Source: Penaeus vannamei (Eukaryota > Arthropoda > Malacostraca > Decapoda > Penaeidae). Taken from it: a DNA stretch of 32,500 bases. The translations under genes were made by a program, and so were the position numbers. Of this stretch, positions 11,441 to 22,649 are shown in pieces (within the stretch, counting starts at the first letter, position 1; the number at the start of each line of letters is the position of its first letter). The stretch covers positions 4,993,370 through 5,025,869 of the forward strand of contig NC_091555.1 of assembly GCF_042767895.1 (NCBI RefSeq). Reading direction: 5' to 3'. Under the pieces are notes generated by a model. It was given only the letters and a program-made list of their open reading frames with translations. It searched no databases and was not told the DNA's origin.

Positions 11441-13440
11441 CGGCAGACAGAAATCGGAACGGCTCGGGACATTGCAGGATCGGCAGACAGAAATCGGAAC
11501 GACTCAGGACATTGCAGGATCGGCAGACAGAAATCGGAACGGCTCGGGACATTGCAGGATCGGCAGACAGAAATCGGAACGGCCCAGGACATTGCAGGAT
11601 CGGCAGACAGAAATCGGAACGGCTCGGGACATTGCAGGATCGGCAGACAGAAATCGGAACGGCTCGGGACATTGCAGGATCGGCAGACAGAAATCGGAAC
11701 GGCTCAGGACATTGCAGGATCGGCAGACAGAAATCGGAACGGCTCGGGACATTGCAGGATCGGCAGACAGAAATCGGAACGGCTCAGGACATTGCAGGAT
11801 CGGCAGACAGAAATCGGAACGGCTCGGGACATTGCAGGATCGGCAGACAGAAATCGGAACGACTCAGGACATTGCAGGATCGGCAGACAGAAATCGGAAC
11901 GGCTCAGGACATTGCAGGATCGGCAGACAGAAATCGGAACGGCTCGGGACATTGCAGGATCGGCAGACAGAAATCGGAACGGCCCAGGACATTGCAGGAT
12001 CGGCAGACAGAAATCGGAACGGCCCAGGACATTGCAGGATCGGCAGACAGAAATCGGAACGGCTCAGGACATTGCAGGATCGGCAGACAGAAATCGGAAC
12101 GGCTCGGGACATTGCAGGATCGGCAGACAGAAATCGGAACGGCTCGGGACATTGCAGGATCGGCAGACAGAAATCGGAACGGCTCGGGACATTGCAGGAT
12201 CGGCAGACAGAAATCGGAACGGCCCAGGACATTGCAGGATCGGCAGACAGAAATCGGAACGGCCCAGGACATTGCAGGATCGGCAGACAGAAATCGGAAC
12301 GGCTCAGGACATTGCAGGATCGGCAGACAGAAATCGGAACGGCCCAGGACATTGCAGGATCGGCAGACAGAAATCGGAACGGCTCAGGACATTGCAGGAT
12401 CGGCAGACAGAAATCGGAACGGCTCAGGACATTGCAGGATCGGCAGACAGAAATCGGAACGGCTCAGGACATTGCAGGATCGGCAGACAGAAATCGGAAC
12501 GGCTCGGGACATTGCAGGATCGGCAGACAGAAATCGGAACGGCTCAGGACATTGCAGGATCGGCAGACAGAAATCGGAACGGCTCAGGACATTGCAGGAT
12601 CGGCAGACAGAAATCGGAACGGCTCAGGACATTGCAGGATCGGCAGACAGAAATCGGAACGGCTCAGAACATTGCAGGATCGGCAGACAGAAATCGGAAC
12701 GGCTCAGGACATTGCAGGATCGGCAGACAGAAATCGGAACGGCTCAGGACATTGCAGGATCGGCAGACAGAAATCGGAACGGCCCAGGACATTGCAGGAT
12801 CGGCAGACAGAAATCGGAACGGCTCGGGGCATTGCAGGATCGGCAGACAGAAATCGGAACGGCTCAGGACATTGCAGGATCGGCAGACAGAAATCGGAAC
12901 GGCTCAGGACATTGCAGGATCGGCAGACAGAAATCGGAACGGCCCAGGACATTGCAGGATCGGCAGACAGAAATCGGAACGGCTCAGGACATTGCAGGAT
13001 CGGCAGACAGAAATCGGAACGGCTCGGGACATTGCAGGATCGGCAGACAGAAATCGGAACGGCTCAGGACATTGCAGGATCGGCAGACAGAAATCGGAAC
13101 GGCTCAGGACATTGCAGGATCGGCAGACAGAAATCGGAACGGCTCAGGACATTGCAGGATCGGCAGACAGAAATCGGAACGGCTCAGGACATTGCAGGAT
13201 CGGCAGACAGAAATCGGAACGGCTCGGGGCATTGCAGGATCGGCAGACAGAAATCGGAACGGCTCGGGACATTGAACGATCGGCAGACAGAAATCGGAAC
13301 GGCTCAGGACATTGCAGGATCGGCAGACAGAAATCGGAACGACTTAGAACATTGAAGGATCGGCAGACAGAAATCGGAACGGCTCAGAACATTGCAGGAT
13401 CGGCAGACAGAAATCGGAACGGCTCGGGACATTGCAGGAT

Positions 13441-13493
13441 CGGAAGACAGAAATCGGAATCGGCGCAGAAATCGGCCCAGGACATTGCAGGAT
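13441..13493 (+). repeat. Irregular 53-bp monomer with 13-bp insertion
   Basis: This is the only length change seen in the array. The core reads CGGAAGACAG instead of CGGCAGACAG, and a second partial CAGAAATCGG is inserted before CCCAGGAC, making 53 bp between successive core starts (13441 and 13494). It looks like a local partial duplication of the core. Confidence 0.9.
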
Positions 13494-15000
13494 CGGCAGA
13501 CAGAAATCGGAACGGCTCAGGACATTGCAGGATCGGCAGACAGAAATCGGAACGGCTCAGGACATTGCAGGATCGGCAGACAGAAATCGGAACGGCTCAG
13601 GACATTGCAGGATCGGCAGACAGAAATCGGAACGGCTCAGGACATTGCAGGATCGGCAGACAGAAATCGGAACGGCTCAGGACATTGCAGGATCGGCAGA
13701 CAGAAATCGGAACGGCTCGGGACATTGCAGGATCGGCAGACAGAAATCGGAACGGCTCAGGACATTGCAGGATCGGCAGACAGAAATCGGAACGGCTCGG
13801 GGCATTGCAGGATCGGCAGACAGAAATCGGAACGGCTCAGGACATTGCAGGATCGGCAGACAGAAATCGGAACGACTTAGAACATTGCAGGATCGGCAGA
13901 CAGAAATCGGAACGGCTCAGGACATTGCAGGATCGGCAGACAGAAATCGGAACGGCTCGGGACATTGCAGGATCGGCAGACAGAAATCGGAACGACTCAG
14001 GACATTGCAGGATCGGCAGACAGAAATCGGAACGGCTCAGGACATTGCAGGATCGGCAGACAGAAATCGGAACGGCTCGGGGCATTGCAGGATCGGCAGA
14101 CAGAAATCGGAACGGCTCAGGACATTGCAGGATCGGCAGACAGAAATCGGAACGGCTCAGGACATTGCAGGATCGGCAGACAGAAATCGGAACGGCTCGG
14201 GGCATTGCAGGATCGGCAGACAGAAATCGGAACGGCTCAGGACATTGCAGGATCGGCAGACAGAAATCGGAACGGCTCAGAACATTGCAGGATCGGCAGA
14301 CAGAAATCGGAACGGCTCAGAACATTGCAGGATCGGCAGACAGAAATCGGAACGGCTCAGGACATTGCAGGATCGGCAGACAGAAATCGGAACGGCTCAG
14401 GACATTGCAGGATCGGCAGACAGAAATCGGAACGGCTCAGGACATTGCAGGATCGGCAGACAGAAATCGGAACGACTTAAAACATTGCAGGATCGGCAGA
14501 CAGAAATCGGAACGACTTAGAACATTGCAGGATCGGCAGAGAGAAATCGGAACGGCTCAGGACATTGCAGGATCGGCAGACAGAAATCGGAACGACTTAG
14601 AACATTGCAGGATCGGCAGACAGAAATCGGAACGGCTCGGAACATTGCAGGATCGGCAGACAGAAATCGGAACGGCTCAGGACATTGCAGGATCGGCAGA
14701 CAGAAATCGGAACGGCTCAGGACATTGCAGGATCGGCAGACAGAAATCGGAACGGCTCGGGACATTGCAGGATCGGCAGACAGAAATCGGAACGGCTCGG
14801 GACATTGCAGGATCGGCAGACAGAAATCGGAACGACTCAGGACATTGCAGGATCGGCAGACAGAAATCGGAACGGCTCAGGACATTGCAGGATCGGCAGA
14901 CAGAAATCGGAACGGCTCAGAACATTGCAGGATCGGCAGACAGAAATCGGAACGGCTCAGGACATTGCAGGATCGGCAGACAGAAATCGGAACGGCTCAG

Positions 15001-15090
15001 AACATTGAACGATCGGCAGACAGAAATCGGAACGGCTCAGGACATTGAACGATCGGCAGACAGAAATCGGAACGGCTCAGGACATTGAAC
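15001..15090 (+). repeat. Three consecutive ATTGAACGAT variant monomers
   Basis: Successive units at 15004, 15044 and 15084 read ATTGAACGAT where the consensus is ATTGCAGGAT. Each contains a TGA (ending at 15008, 15048 and 15088). Because units are 40 bp apart the three TGAs fall in three different frames and close every forward frame crossing this point. A single earlier copy is at 13271. Confidence 0.92.
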
Positions 15091-18000
15091 GATCGGCAGA
15101 CAGAAATCGGAACGGCTCGGGACATTGCAGGATCGGCAGACAGAAATCGGAACGGCTCGGGGCATTGCAGGATCGGCAGACAGAAATCGGAACGGCTCGG
15201 GGCATTGCAGGATCGGCAGACAGAAATCGGAACGGCTCAGGACATTGCAGGATCGGCAGACAGAAATCGGAACGGCTCGGGACATTGCAGGATCGGCAGA
15301 CAGAAATCGGAACGGCTCAGGACATTGCAGGATCGGCAGACAGAAATCGGAACGGCTCAGGACATTGCAGGATCGGCAGACAGAAATCGGAACGGCTCGG
15401 GGCATTGCAGGATCGGCAGACAGAAATCGGAACGGCTCGGGGCATTGCAGGATCGGCAGACAGAAATCGGAACGGCTCAGGACATTGCAGGATCGGCAGA
15501 CAGAAATCGGAACGGCTCGGGGCATTGCAGGATCGGCAGACAGAAATCGGAACGGCTCAGGACATTGCAGGATCGGCAGACAGAAATCGGAACGGCTCAG
15601 GACATTGCAGGATCGGCAGACAGAAATCGGAACGGCTCGGGACATTGCAGGATCGGCAGACAGAAATCGGAACGGCTCAGGACATTGCAGGATCGGCAGA
15701 CAGAAATCGGAACGGCTCAGGACATTGCAGGATCGGCAGACAGAAATCGGAACGGCTCAGGACATTGCAGGATCGGCAGACAGAAATCGGAACGGCTCAG
15801 GACATTGCAGGATCGGCAGACAGAAATCGGAACGGCTCAGGACATTGCAGGATCGGCAGACAGAAATCGGAACGGCTCGGGGCATTGCAGGATCGGCAGA
15901 CAGAAATCGGAACGGCTCAGGACATTGCAGGATCGGCAGACAGAAATCGGAACGGCCCAGGACATTGCAGGATCGGCAGACAGAAATCGGAACGGCTCGG
16001 GGCATTGCAGGATCGGCAGACAGAAATCGGAACGGCTCAGGACATTGCAGGATCGGCAGACAGAAATCGGAACGGCTCAGGACATTGCAGGATCGGCAGA
16101 CAGAAATCGGAACGGCTCAGGACATTGCAGGATCGGCAGACAGAAATCGGAACGGCTCAGGACATTGCAGGATCGGCAGACAGAAATCGGAACGGCTCAG
16201 GACATTGCAGGATCGGCAGACAGAAATCGGAACGGCTCAGGACATTGCAGGATCGGCAGACAGAAATCGGAACGGCTCAGGACATTGCAGGATCGGCAGA
16301 CAGAAATCGGAACGGCTCAGGACATTGCAGGATCGGCAGACAGAAATCGGAACGGCTCAGAACATTGCAGGATCGGCAGACAGAAATCGGAACGGCTCAG
16401 GACATTGCAGGATCGGCAGACAGAAATCGGAACGGCTCGGGGCATTGCAGGATCGGCAGACAGAAATCGGAACGGCTCGGGGCATTGCAGGATCGGCAGA
16501 CAGAAATCGGAACGGCTCGGGGCATTGCAGGATCGGCAGACAGAAATCGGAACGGCTCAGGACATTGCAGGATCGGCAGACAGAAATCGGAACGGCTCAG
16601 GACATTGCAGGATCGGCAGACAGAAATCGGAACGGCTCAGGACATTGCAGGATCGGCAGACAGAAATCGGAACGGCTCAGGACATTGCAGGATCGGCAGA
16701 CAGAAATCGGAACGGCTCAGGACATTGCAGGATCGGCAGACAGAAATCGGAACGGCTCGGGACATTGCAGGATCGGCAGACAGAAATCGGAACGGCTCGG
16801 GGCATTGCAGGATCGGCAGACAGAAATCGGAACGGCTCGGGACATTGCAGGATCGGCAGACAGAAATCGGAACGGCTCAGGACATTGCAGGATCGGCAGA
16901 CAGAAATCGGAACGGCTCGGGGCATTGCAGGATCGGCAGACAGAAATCGGAACGGCTCGGGGCATTGCAGGATCGGCAGACAGAAATCGGAACGGCTCAG
17001 GACATTGCAGGATCGGCAGACAGAAATCGGAACGGCTCAGGACATTGCAGGATCGGCAGACAGAAATCGGAACGGCTCGGGGCATTGCAGGATCGGCAGA
17101 CAGAAATCGGAACGGCTCAGGACATTGCAGGATCGGCAGACAGAAATCGGAACGGCTCAGGACATTGCAGGATCGGCAGACAGAAATCGGAACGGCTCGG
17201 GACATTGCAGGATCGGCAGACAGAAATCGGAACGGCTCAGGACATTGCAGGATCGGCAGACAGAAATCGGAACGGCTCAGGACATTGCAGGATCGGCAGA
17301 CAGAAATCGGAACGGCTCAGGACATTGCAGGATCGGCAGACAGAAATCGGAACGGCTCAGGACATTGCAGGATCGGCAGACAGAAATCGGAACGGCTCGG
17401 GACATTGCAGGATCGGCAGACAGAAATCGGAACGGCTCAGGACATTGCAGGATCGGCAGACAGAAATCGGAACGGCTCAGGACATTGCAGGATCGGCAGA
17501 CAGAAATCGGAACGGCTCGGGACATTGCAGGATCGGCAGACAGAAATCGGAACGGCTCGGGGCATTGCAGGATCGGCAGACAGAAATCGGAACGGCTCAG
17601 GACATTGCAGGATCGGCAGACAGAAATCGGAACGGCTCAGGACATTGCAGGATCGGCAGACAGAAATCGGAACGGCTCGGGACATTGCAGGATCGGCAGA
17701 CAGAAATCGGAACGGCTCGGGACATTGCAGGATCGGCAGACAGAAATCGGAACGGCTCGGGACATTGCAGGATCGGCAGACAGAAATCGGAACGGCTCAG
17801 GACATTGCAGGATCGGCAGACAGAAATCGGAACGGCTCAGGACATTGCAGGATCGGCAGACAGAAATCGGAACGGCTCAGGACATTGCAGGATCGGCAGA
17901 CAGAAATCGGAACGGCTCAGGACATTGCAGGATCGGCAGACAGAAATCGGAACGGCTCAGGACATTGCAGGATCGGCAGACAGAAATCGGAACGGCTCGG

Positions 18001-19960
18001 GACATTGCAGGATCGGCAGACAGAAATCGGAACGGCTCAGGACATTGCAGGATCGGCAGACAGAAATCGGAACGGCTCAGGACATTGCAGGATCGGCAGA
18101 CAGAAATCGGAACGGCTCGGGACATTGCAGGATCGGCAGACAGAAATCGGAACGGCTCAGGACATTGCAGGATCGGCAGACAGAAATCGGAACGGCTCAG
18201 GACATTGCAGGATCGGCAGACAGAAATCGGAACGGCTCAGGACATTGCAGGATCGGCAGACAGAAATCGGAACGGCTCAGGACATTGCAGGATCGGCAGA
18301 CAGAAATCGGAACGGCTCAGGACATTGCAGGATCGGCAGACAGAAATCGGAACGGCTCAGGACATTGCAGGATCGGCAGACAGAAATCGGAACGGCTCGG
18401 GGCATTGCAGGATCGGCAGACAGAAATCGGAACGGCTCGGGACATTGCAGGATCGGCAGACAGAAATCGGAACGGCTCAGGACATTGCAGGATCGGCAGA
18501 CAGAAATCGGAACGGCTCAGGACATTGCAGGATCGGCAGACAGAAATCGGAACGGCTCAGGACATTGCAGGATCGGCAGACAGAAATCGGAACGGCTCAG
18601 GACATTGCAGGATCGGCAGACAGAAATCGGAACGGCTCAGGACATTGCAGGATCGGCAGACAGAAATCGGAACGGCTCAGGACATTGCAGGATCGGCAGA
18701 CAGAAATCGGAACGGCCCAGGACATTGCAGGATCCGCAGAAAGAAATCGGAACGGCTCAGGACATTGCAGGATCGGCAGAGAGAAATCGGAACGGCTCAG
18801 GACATTGCAGGATCGGCAGACAGAAATCGGAACGGCTCAGGACATTGCAGGATCGGCAGAGAGAAATCGGAACGGCTCGGGGCATTGCAGGATCGGCAGA
18901 CAGAAATCGGAACGGCTCGGGACATTGCAGGATCGGCAGACAGAAATCGGAACGGCTCAGGACATTGCAGGATCGGCAGACAGAAATCGGAACGGCTCGG
19001 GACATTGCAGGATCGGCAGACAGAAATCGGAACGGCTCAGGACATTGCAGGATCGGCAGACAGAAATCGGAACGGCTCAGAACATTGCAGGATCGGCAGA
19101 CAGAAATCGGAACGGCTCAGAACATTGCAGGATCGGCAGACAGAAATCGGAACGGCTCGGAACATTGCAGGATCGGCAGACAGAAATCGGAACGGCTCAG
19201 GACATTGCAGGATCGGCAGACAGAAATCGGAACGGCTCAGGACATTGCAGGATCGGCAGACAGAAATCGGAACGGCTCGGGACATTGCAGGATCGGCAGA
19301 CAGAAATCGGAACGGCTCAGGACATTGCAGGATCGGCAGACAGAAATCGGAACGGCTCAGGACATTGCAGGATCGGCAGACAGAAATCGGAACGGCTCAG
19401 GACATTGCAGGATCGGCAGACAGAAATCGGAACGGCTCAGAACATTGCAGGATCGGCAGACAGAAATCGGAACGGCTCAGGACATTGCAGGATCGGCAGA
19501 CAGAAATCGGAACGGCTCAGGACATTGCAGGATCGGCAGACAGAAATCGGAACGGCTCAGGACATTGCAGGATCGGCAGACAGAAATCGGAACGGCTCAG
19601 GACATTGCAGGATCGGCAGACAGAAATCGGAACGGCTCAGGACATTGCAGGATCGGCAGACAGAAATCGGAACGGCTCAGGACATTGCAGGATCGGCAGA
19701 CAGAAATCGGAACGGCTCGGGGCATTGCAGGATCGGCAGACAGAAATCGGAACGGCTCAGGACATTGCAGGATCGGCAGACAGAAATCGGAACGGCTCAG
19801 GACATTGCAGGATCGGCAGACAGAAATCGGAACGGCTCAGGACATTGCAGGATCGGCAGACAGAAATCGGAACGGCTCAGAACATTGCAGGATCGGCAGA
19901 CAGAAATCGGAACGGCTCGGGGCATTGCAGGATCGGCAGACAGAAATCGGAACGACTCAG

Positions 19961-20040
19961 AACACTGCAGGAACGACATGGGAAAGGCAGGGAACGGCTC
20001 AGGACACTATTGGAACGGCACGGGAAGGGCAGGGAACGAC
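19961..20040 (+). repeat. Decayed right-edge monomers of the 40-bp array
   Basis: After the last full core (19934) the sequence keeps fragments of the unit in shuffled, diverged form: AACACTGCAGGAACGACATG, GGAACGGCTCAGGACACTAT, GGAACGGCACGGGAAGGGCA and GGAACGACATGAG. This resembles the diverged monomers commonly found at satellite array edges. Confidence 0.8.
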
Positions 20041-20235
20041 ATGAGAGCTCTACCAGTGCGGAACGATTTCACTTCCGTTAATGTTGCGTCACCGTTGCTT
20101 GCGTTCCGTTAGCGATCCGTCTGTCCCACCGTCGATGTCTTGAAGGATTCGTCACCCTTCACTTTGAACGGGAGAGGAACGGCTAGGTTTCTGAACGGAA
20201 TCAGACGTCACAACCGTTCGAAGGAGTTCCAACAG
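20041..20235. other. Unique flank right of the 40-bp array
   Basis: Mixed-composition sequence with several copies of GAACGG or its complement CCGTTC, including GAGAGGAACGGCTAGG near 20170 and CTGAACGGAATC near 20192. It may hold ancient array derivatives. No coding signal is convincing. Confidence 0.6.
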
Positions 20236-20770
20236 CGTCCATTGGCTCTCTCTCTCTTCTTCCCCTTCACCGTCTTCTTCCATCCCCTTCCTTCATTCTC
20301 TTTTCCCCCTCCTCCTTCCTTCCCTCTTTTTCCCCCTCCTCCTTTCCTCTCTCCCCTCTTCCCCCCTCCTCCTTTCCTCTCTCCCCTCTTCCCCATCCTC
20401 GTCCTCCAGCCTTCTTCCCCCATCCTCCTTTCCTCACTCCTCTTCCCCTCCTCCTTTCCTCACTCCCTCTTCACCCTTCTTCTCTCTCCATCCCACTTCC
20501 CCTTCCTCCTCCTCCTCCATCCTTCTTTCCCCTCCTCCTCCTCCTTCCCACTTCTTCCCTCTCTCTGTCCCTCTTCCCCCTCCTCATCTCTCCTTCCCAC
20601 TTCCCCTTCCTCCTCCTCCTCCATCCTCCCTCCTCCCTCCTTCCCTCTCTCTCCTATTCCCCCTCCTTCTCTCTTCCCTCTCTCTCTTCTTCCCCCTCCT
20701 CCTTCCCTTTTCCCTCTCTCTCCTCTTCCCCATCCTCCTCCCTCCATCTTGACTCCCTTAAGGTCCCCCT
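20236..20770. repeat. Polypyrimidine tract (CT/CCT-rich) with a local 31-bp tandem repeat
   Basis: The plus strand is almost all C and T. Around 20331-20395 a unit of about 31 bp (CCTCCTCCTTTCCTCTCTCC and onward) is present twice in near-perfect tandem, with looser relatives through 20750. The proline/serine/leucine-rich open frames here reflect composition only. Confidence 0.88.
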
Positions 20771-20824
20771 TCCGACCTCTCTCGTTCCCGCCCCGTTTCT
20801 TGGTCGGCACGCGGACGGGAGCGA

Positions 20825-20868
20825 GAACGGATGTGTAGAATGGGGACATAAGCTAAGAAAGAGAGAGA
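20825..20868 (+). repeat. Left arm of 44-bp inverted repeat (partner 22981-23024)
   Basis: Starts GAACGGATGTGTAGAATGGG, continues ACATAAGCTAAG and runs into (GA)n. The reverse complement of 22981-23024 matches it at 43 of 44 positions; the mismatch is at 20845 (G here, A in the partner's reverse complement). The last dozen bases are GA repeat, so the informative part is about 33 bp. The arms face inward and enclose 2,112 bp. Confidence 0.93.
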
Positions 20869-21121
20869 GAGGGAGAAGGAGGGAGGGAAGGAGGGAAGGA
20901 GGGAAGGAGGGAGGGAGGGAAGGAGGGAAAGAGGGAAGGAAGGAGGGAGGGAGGGAAGGGGGGAAGGAAGGAGAGAGGGAGGGAAGGAGGGAGAGAGGGA
21001 AGGAGGGAGAGAGGGAGGGAAAGAGGGAGGGAGGGAGACAGAAAGAGAGAGAAAGAGAGAGAGAGGGGGGGGGGGGCAGAGAGAGAGAGAGAGAAAGAGA
21101 GAAAGACAGAAAGAGAAGAGA

Positions 21122-21218
<97 letters not shown>

Positions 21219-21261
21219 GGGCAGAGAGAGAGGGGCAGAGAGAGAGGGGCAGAGAGAGAGG

Positions 21262-21359
<98 letters not shown>

Positions 21360-21390
21360 CAGACAGAGAGAGAGAGAGAGAGAGAGAGAA
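20861..21390. repeat. GA / GGGA / GGGGCAGA purine microsatellite
   Basis: GGGA and GGAA repeats at about 20870-21035, a G12 run at 21065-21076, then long (GA)n to 21390 interrupted near 21216-21265 by four GGGGCAGAGAGAGA units. It begins directly at the inner edge of the left inverted-repeat arm. Confidence 0.93.
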
Positions 21391-21555
21391 AGGCCGATAC
21401 ACACCAACACAGATGTCCATTTACAAGGCCAGTCTGTTGGGCACTCGAGCCTAAATCCGGATTACTTCAAAGTGAACATGGAAGAAATAGAGAGGCAAGT
21501 ATTTTAAAGGGAAGTAAAAAAGGAGAATCTACGGTTTTACATCCAGATCCTATCT
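21391..21555. other. Unique island between GA and CT tracts
   Basis: About 165 bp of mixed sequence (AGGCCGATACACACC through CGGTTTTACATCC). No feature recognised. Confidence 0.6.
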
Positions 21556-22160
21556 TTCTGTCTCTCTCTCTTATCCCCTCTCCCTCTCTCTTTCTCCCCT
21601 CTCTCTCTTACCCCCTCTCCTTCTCTCTTACTCCCTCTCCCTCTCGCTCTTTCTTCCCCCCTCTCTCTCTCTTCCTTCCTCCCTGTCTCTTCCCCCCCAC
21701 CTTCTCTCTCTCTCTCTGTCTTCCCTCCCCTCTCTCTCTCTTTCTTCCCCCCTCTCTCTCCCCACCATCTTCTTCTCTCTCTCTGTATCTTCTCTCCCCT
21801 CTCTCTCTCTCTTCTCCCGTCACCCCCCTCTCTCTCTCTCTTCTCCCGTCACCCCCCTCTCTCTCTCTCTCTCCCTCTTCCTTTCTTTCGCTCTCTTATC
21901 TTCTCTCTCTCTTACGCCCCCCACCCCTCTCTCTCTCTTTCTCCCTTTTTCTTCCCCCCCTTTCGCTCTCTCTCTTCCCCCCCCCCTCTCTCTCTCCCCC
22001 CCCTCTCTCTCTCTTCCCCCCACCTCCCTATCTCTCTCTCTCTCTTACCCCTCTCTCTCTCTCTCTTCCCCCACCCCTCTCTATCTCCCCCCACCCCTCT
22101 CTATCTCTCTTCCCCCCACCCCCTCTCTCTCCCTCCCTCTCTCCCTCCCACTTTCCTTTT
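21556..22160. repeat. CT-rich polypyrimidine tract with C-runs
   Basis: Repeated (CT)n blocks separated by CCCC/CCCAC and TTCTTCCCC runs, giving an irregular minisatellite of roughly 30-40 bp. Two adjacent copies of TTCTCCCGTCACCCCCC at about 21811 and 21841 are the clearest local duplication. Confidence 0.88.
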
Positions 22161-22415
22161 CTTCCCAACCAGACGTCGAAAGCAAAGCCCCCAAAATATA
22201 AATCCAGGGGCTTATATATCACCCGCGATGGAGAAAAAAGCCGACTTCCCTCATAAAACTACAAAATAAAATCTTCATTGATTTATCTCGGTTTCGGCGG
22301 CGCACGTAAACGGCCTCATTACCATAATACCTTCATTATAAAAGATTGTTTGTCACCCACCGAAACAACGTTGCCATGAGCGGGGTGCTGCTTTGGCGGC
22401 AGGAGGGTGAACGCT
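22161..22415. other. Unique AT-rich island
   Basis: About 255 bp of non-repetitive sequence inside the inverted-repeat-bounded segment. It contains TATAAAAG at 22337 and an ATG at 22376, but the following frame runs straight into (CT)n, so I do not call a promoter or gene. Confidence 0.6.
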
Positions 22416-22602
22416 GTGTCTCTCTCTATCTCTCTGTCTGTGTCTCTCTCTCTATGTCTGTCTATGTCTCTCTTTCTCTCTCTCTCTTTCTTTCTCTTTA
22501 TCTCTCTCTCTCTATCTCTCTTTCTTTCTCTTTATCTCTCTCTCTGTCTATGTCTCTCTATCTCTCTCTTTCTTTCTCTTTATCTCTATTTCTCTCTCTC
22601 TT

Positions 22603-22649
<47 letters not shown>

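Larger units (their letters stand above)
11441..19968 (+). repeat. 40-bp minisatellite/satellite array, about 213 copies
   Basis: Each unit has a 23-bp part from GATCGGCAGACAG to ATCGGAAC followed by a 17-bp part from GGCTC to TTGCAG; 11461-11500 is one full period. From the first core (11441) to the last (19934) is 8,493 bp, which equals 212 x 40 plus one 13-bp insertion at 13441-13493. Variation is concentrated in the tail: CTCAGGAC (most common), CTCGGGAC, CTCGGGGC, CCCAGGAC, CTCAGAAC, GACTCAGG, GACTTAGAAC and ATTGAACGAT. Each unit has three or four CpGs. All three plus-strand frames are open for about 5 kb because the consensus has no stop and the period is 1 mod 3. There is no gene-like feature such as a domain, an aperiodic region or varied codon use. 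Confidence 0.97.

Noticed and set aside
11441..19968. CRISPR array
   Set aside because: Regular period, but there are no unique spacers: the whole 40-bp unit repeats, no cas genes are present, and the context is eukaryotic.
11504..19979. Many minus-strand frames of 60-202 codons in the 40-bp array
   Set aside because: They are the gaps between TGA triplets created by CTCAGG units; CTCGGG units lack this stop. They reflect the A/G unit variant, not genes.
11283..20077. Inverted similarity between the flanks of the 40-bp array (11283-11304 against 20058-20073)
   Set aside because: Only GCGGA and ATT/TCACT blocks match with gaps; too short and gapped to call terminal inverted repeats.
11254..20112. 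Plus-strand open frames across the 40-bp array (673, 1,226, 1,678, 1,675 and 1,639 codons)
   Set aside because: The same 40-residue cycle is read in all three frames in parallel because the period is 1 mod 3. Nothing distinguishes one frame as coding.
22337..22400. TATAAAAG followed by an ATG at 22376, as a promoter and gene start
   Set aside because: The downstream frame enters (CT)n within about 15 codons. One TATA-like octamer in AT-rich DNA is not enough evidence.
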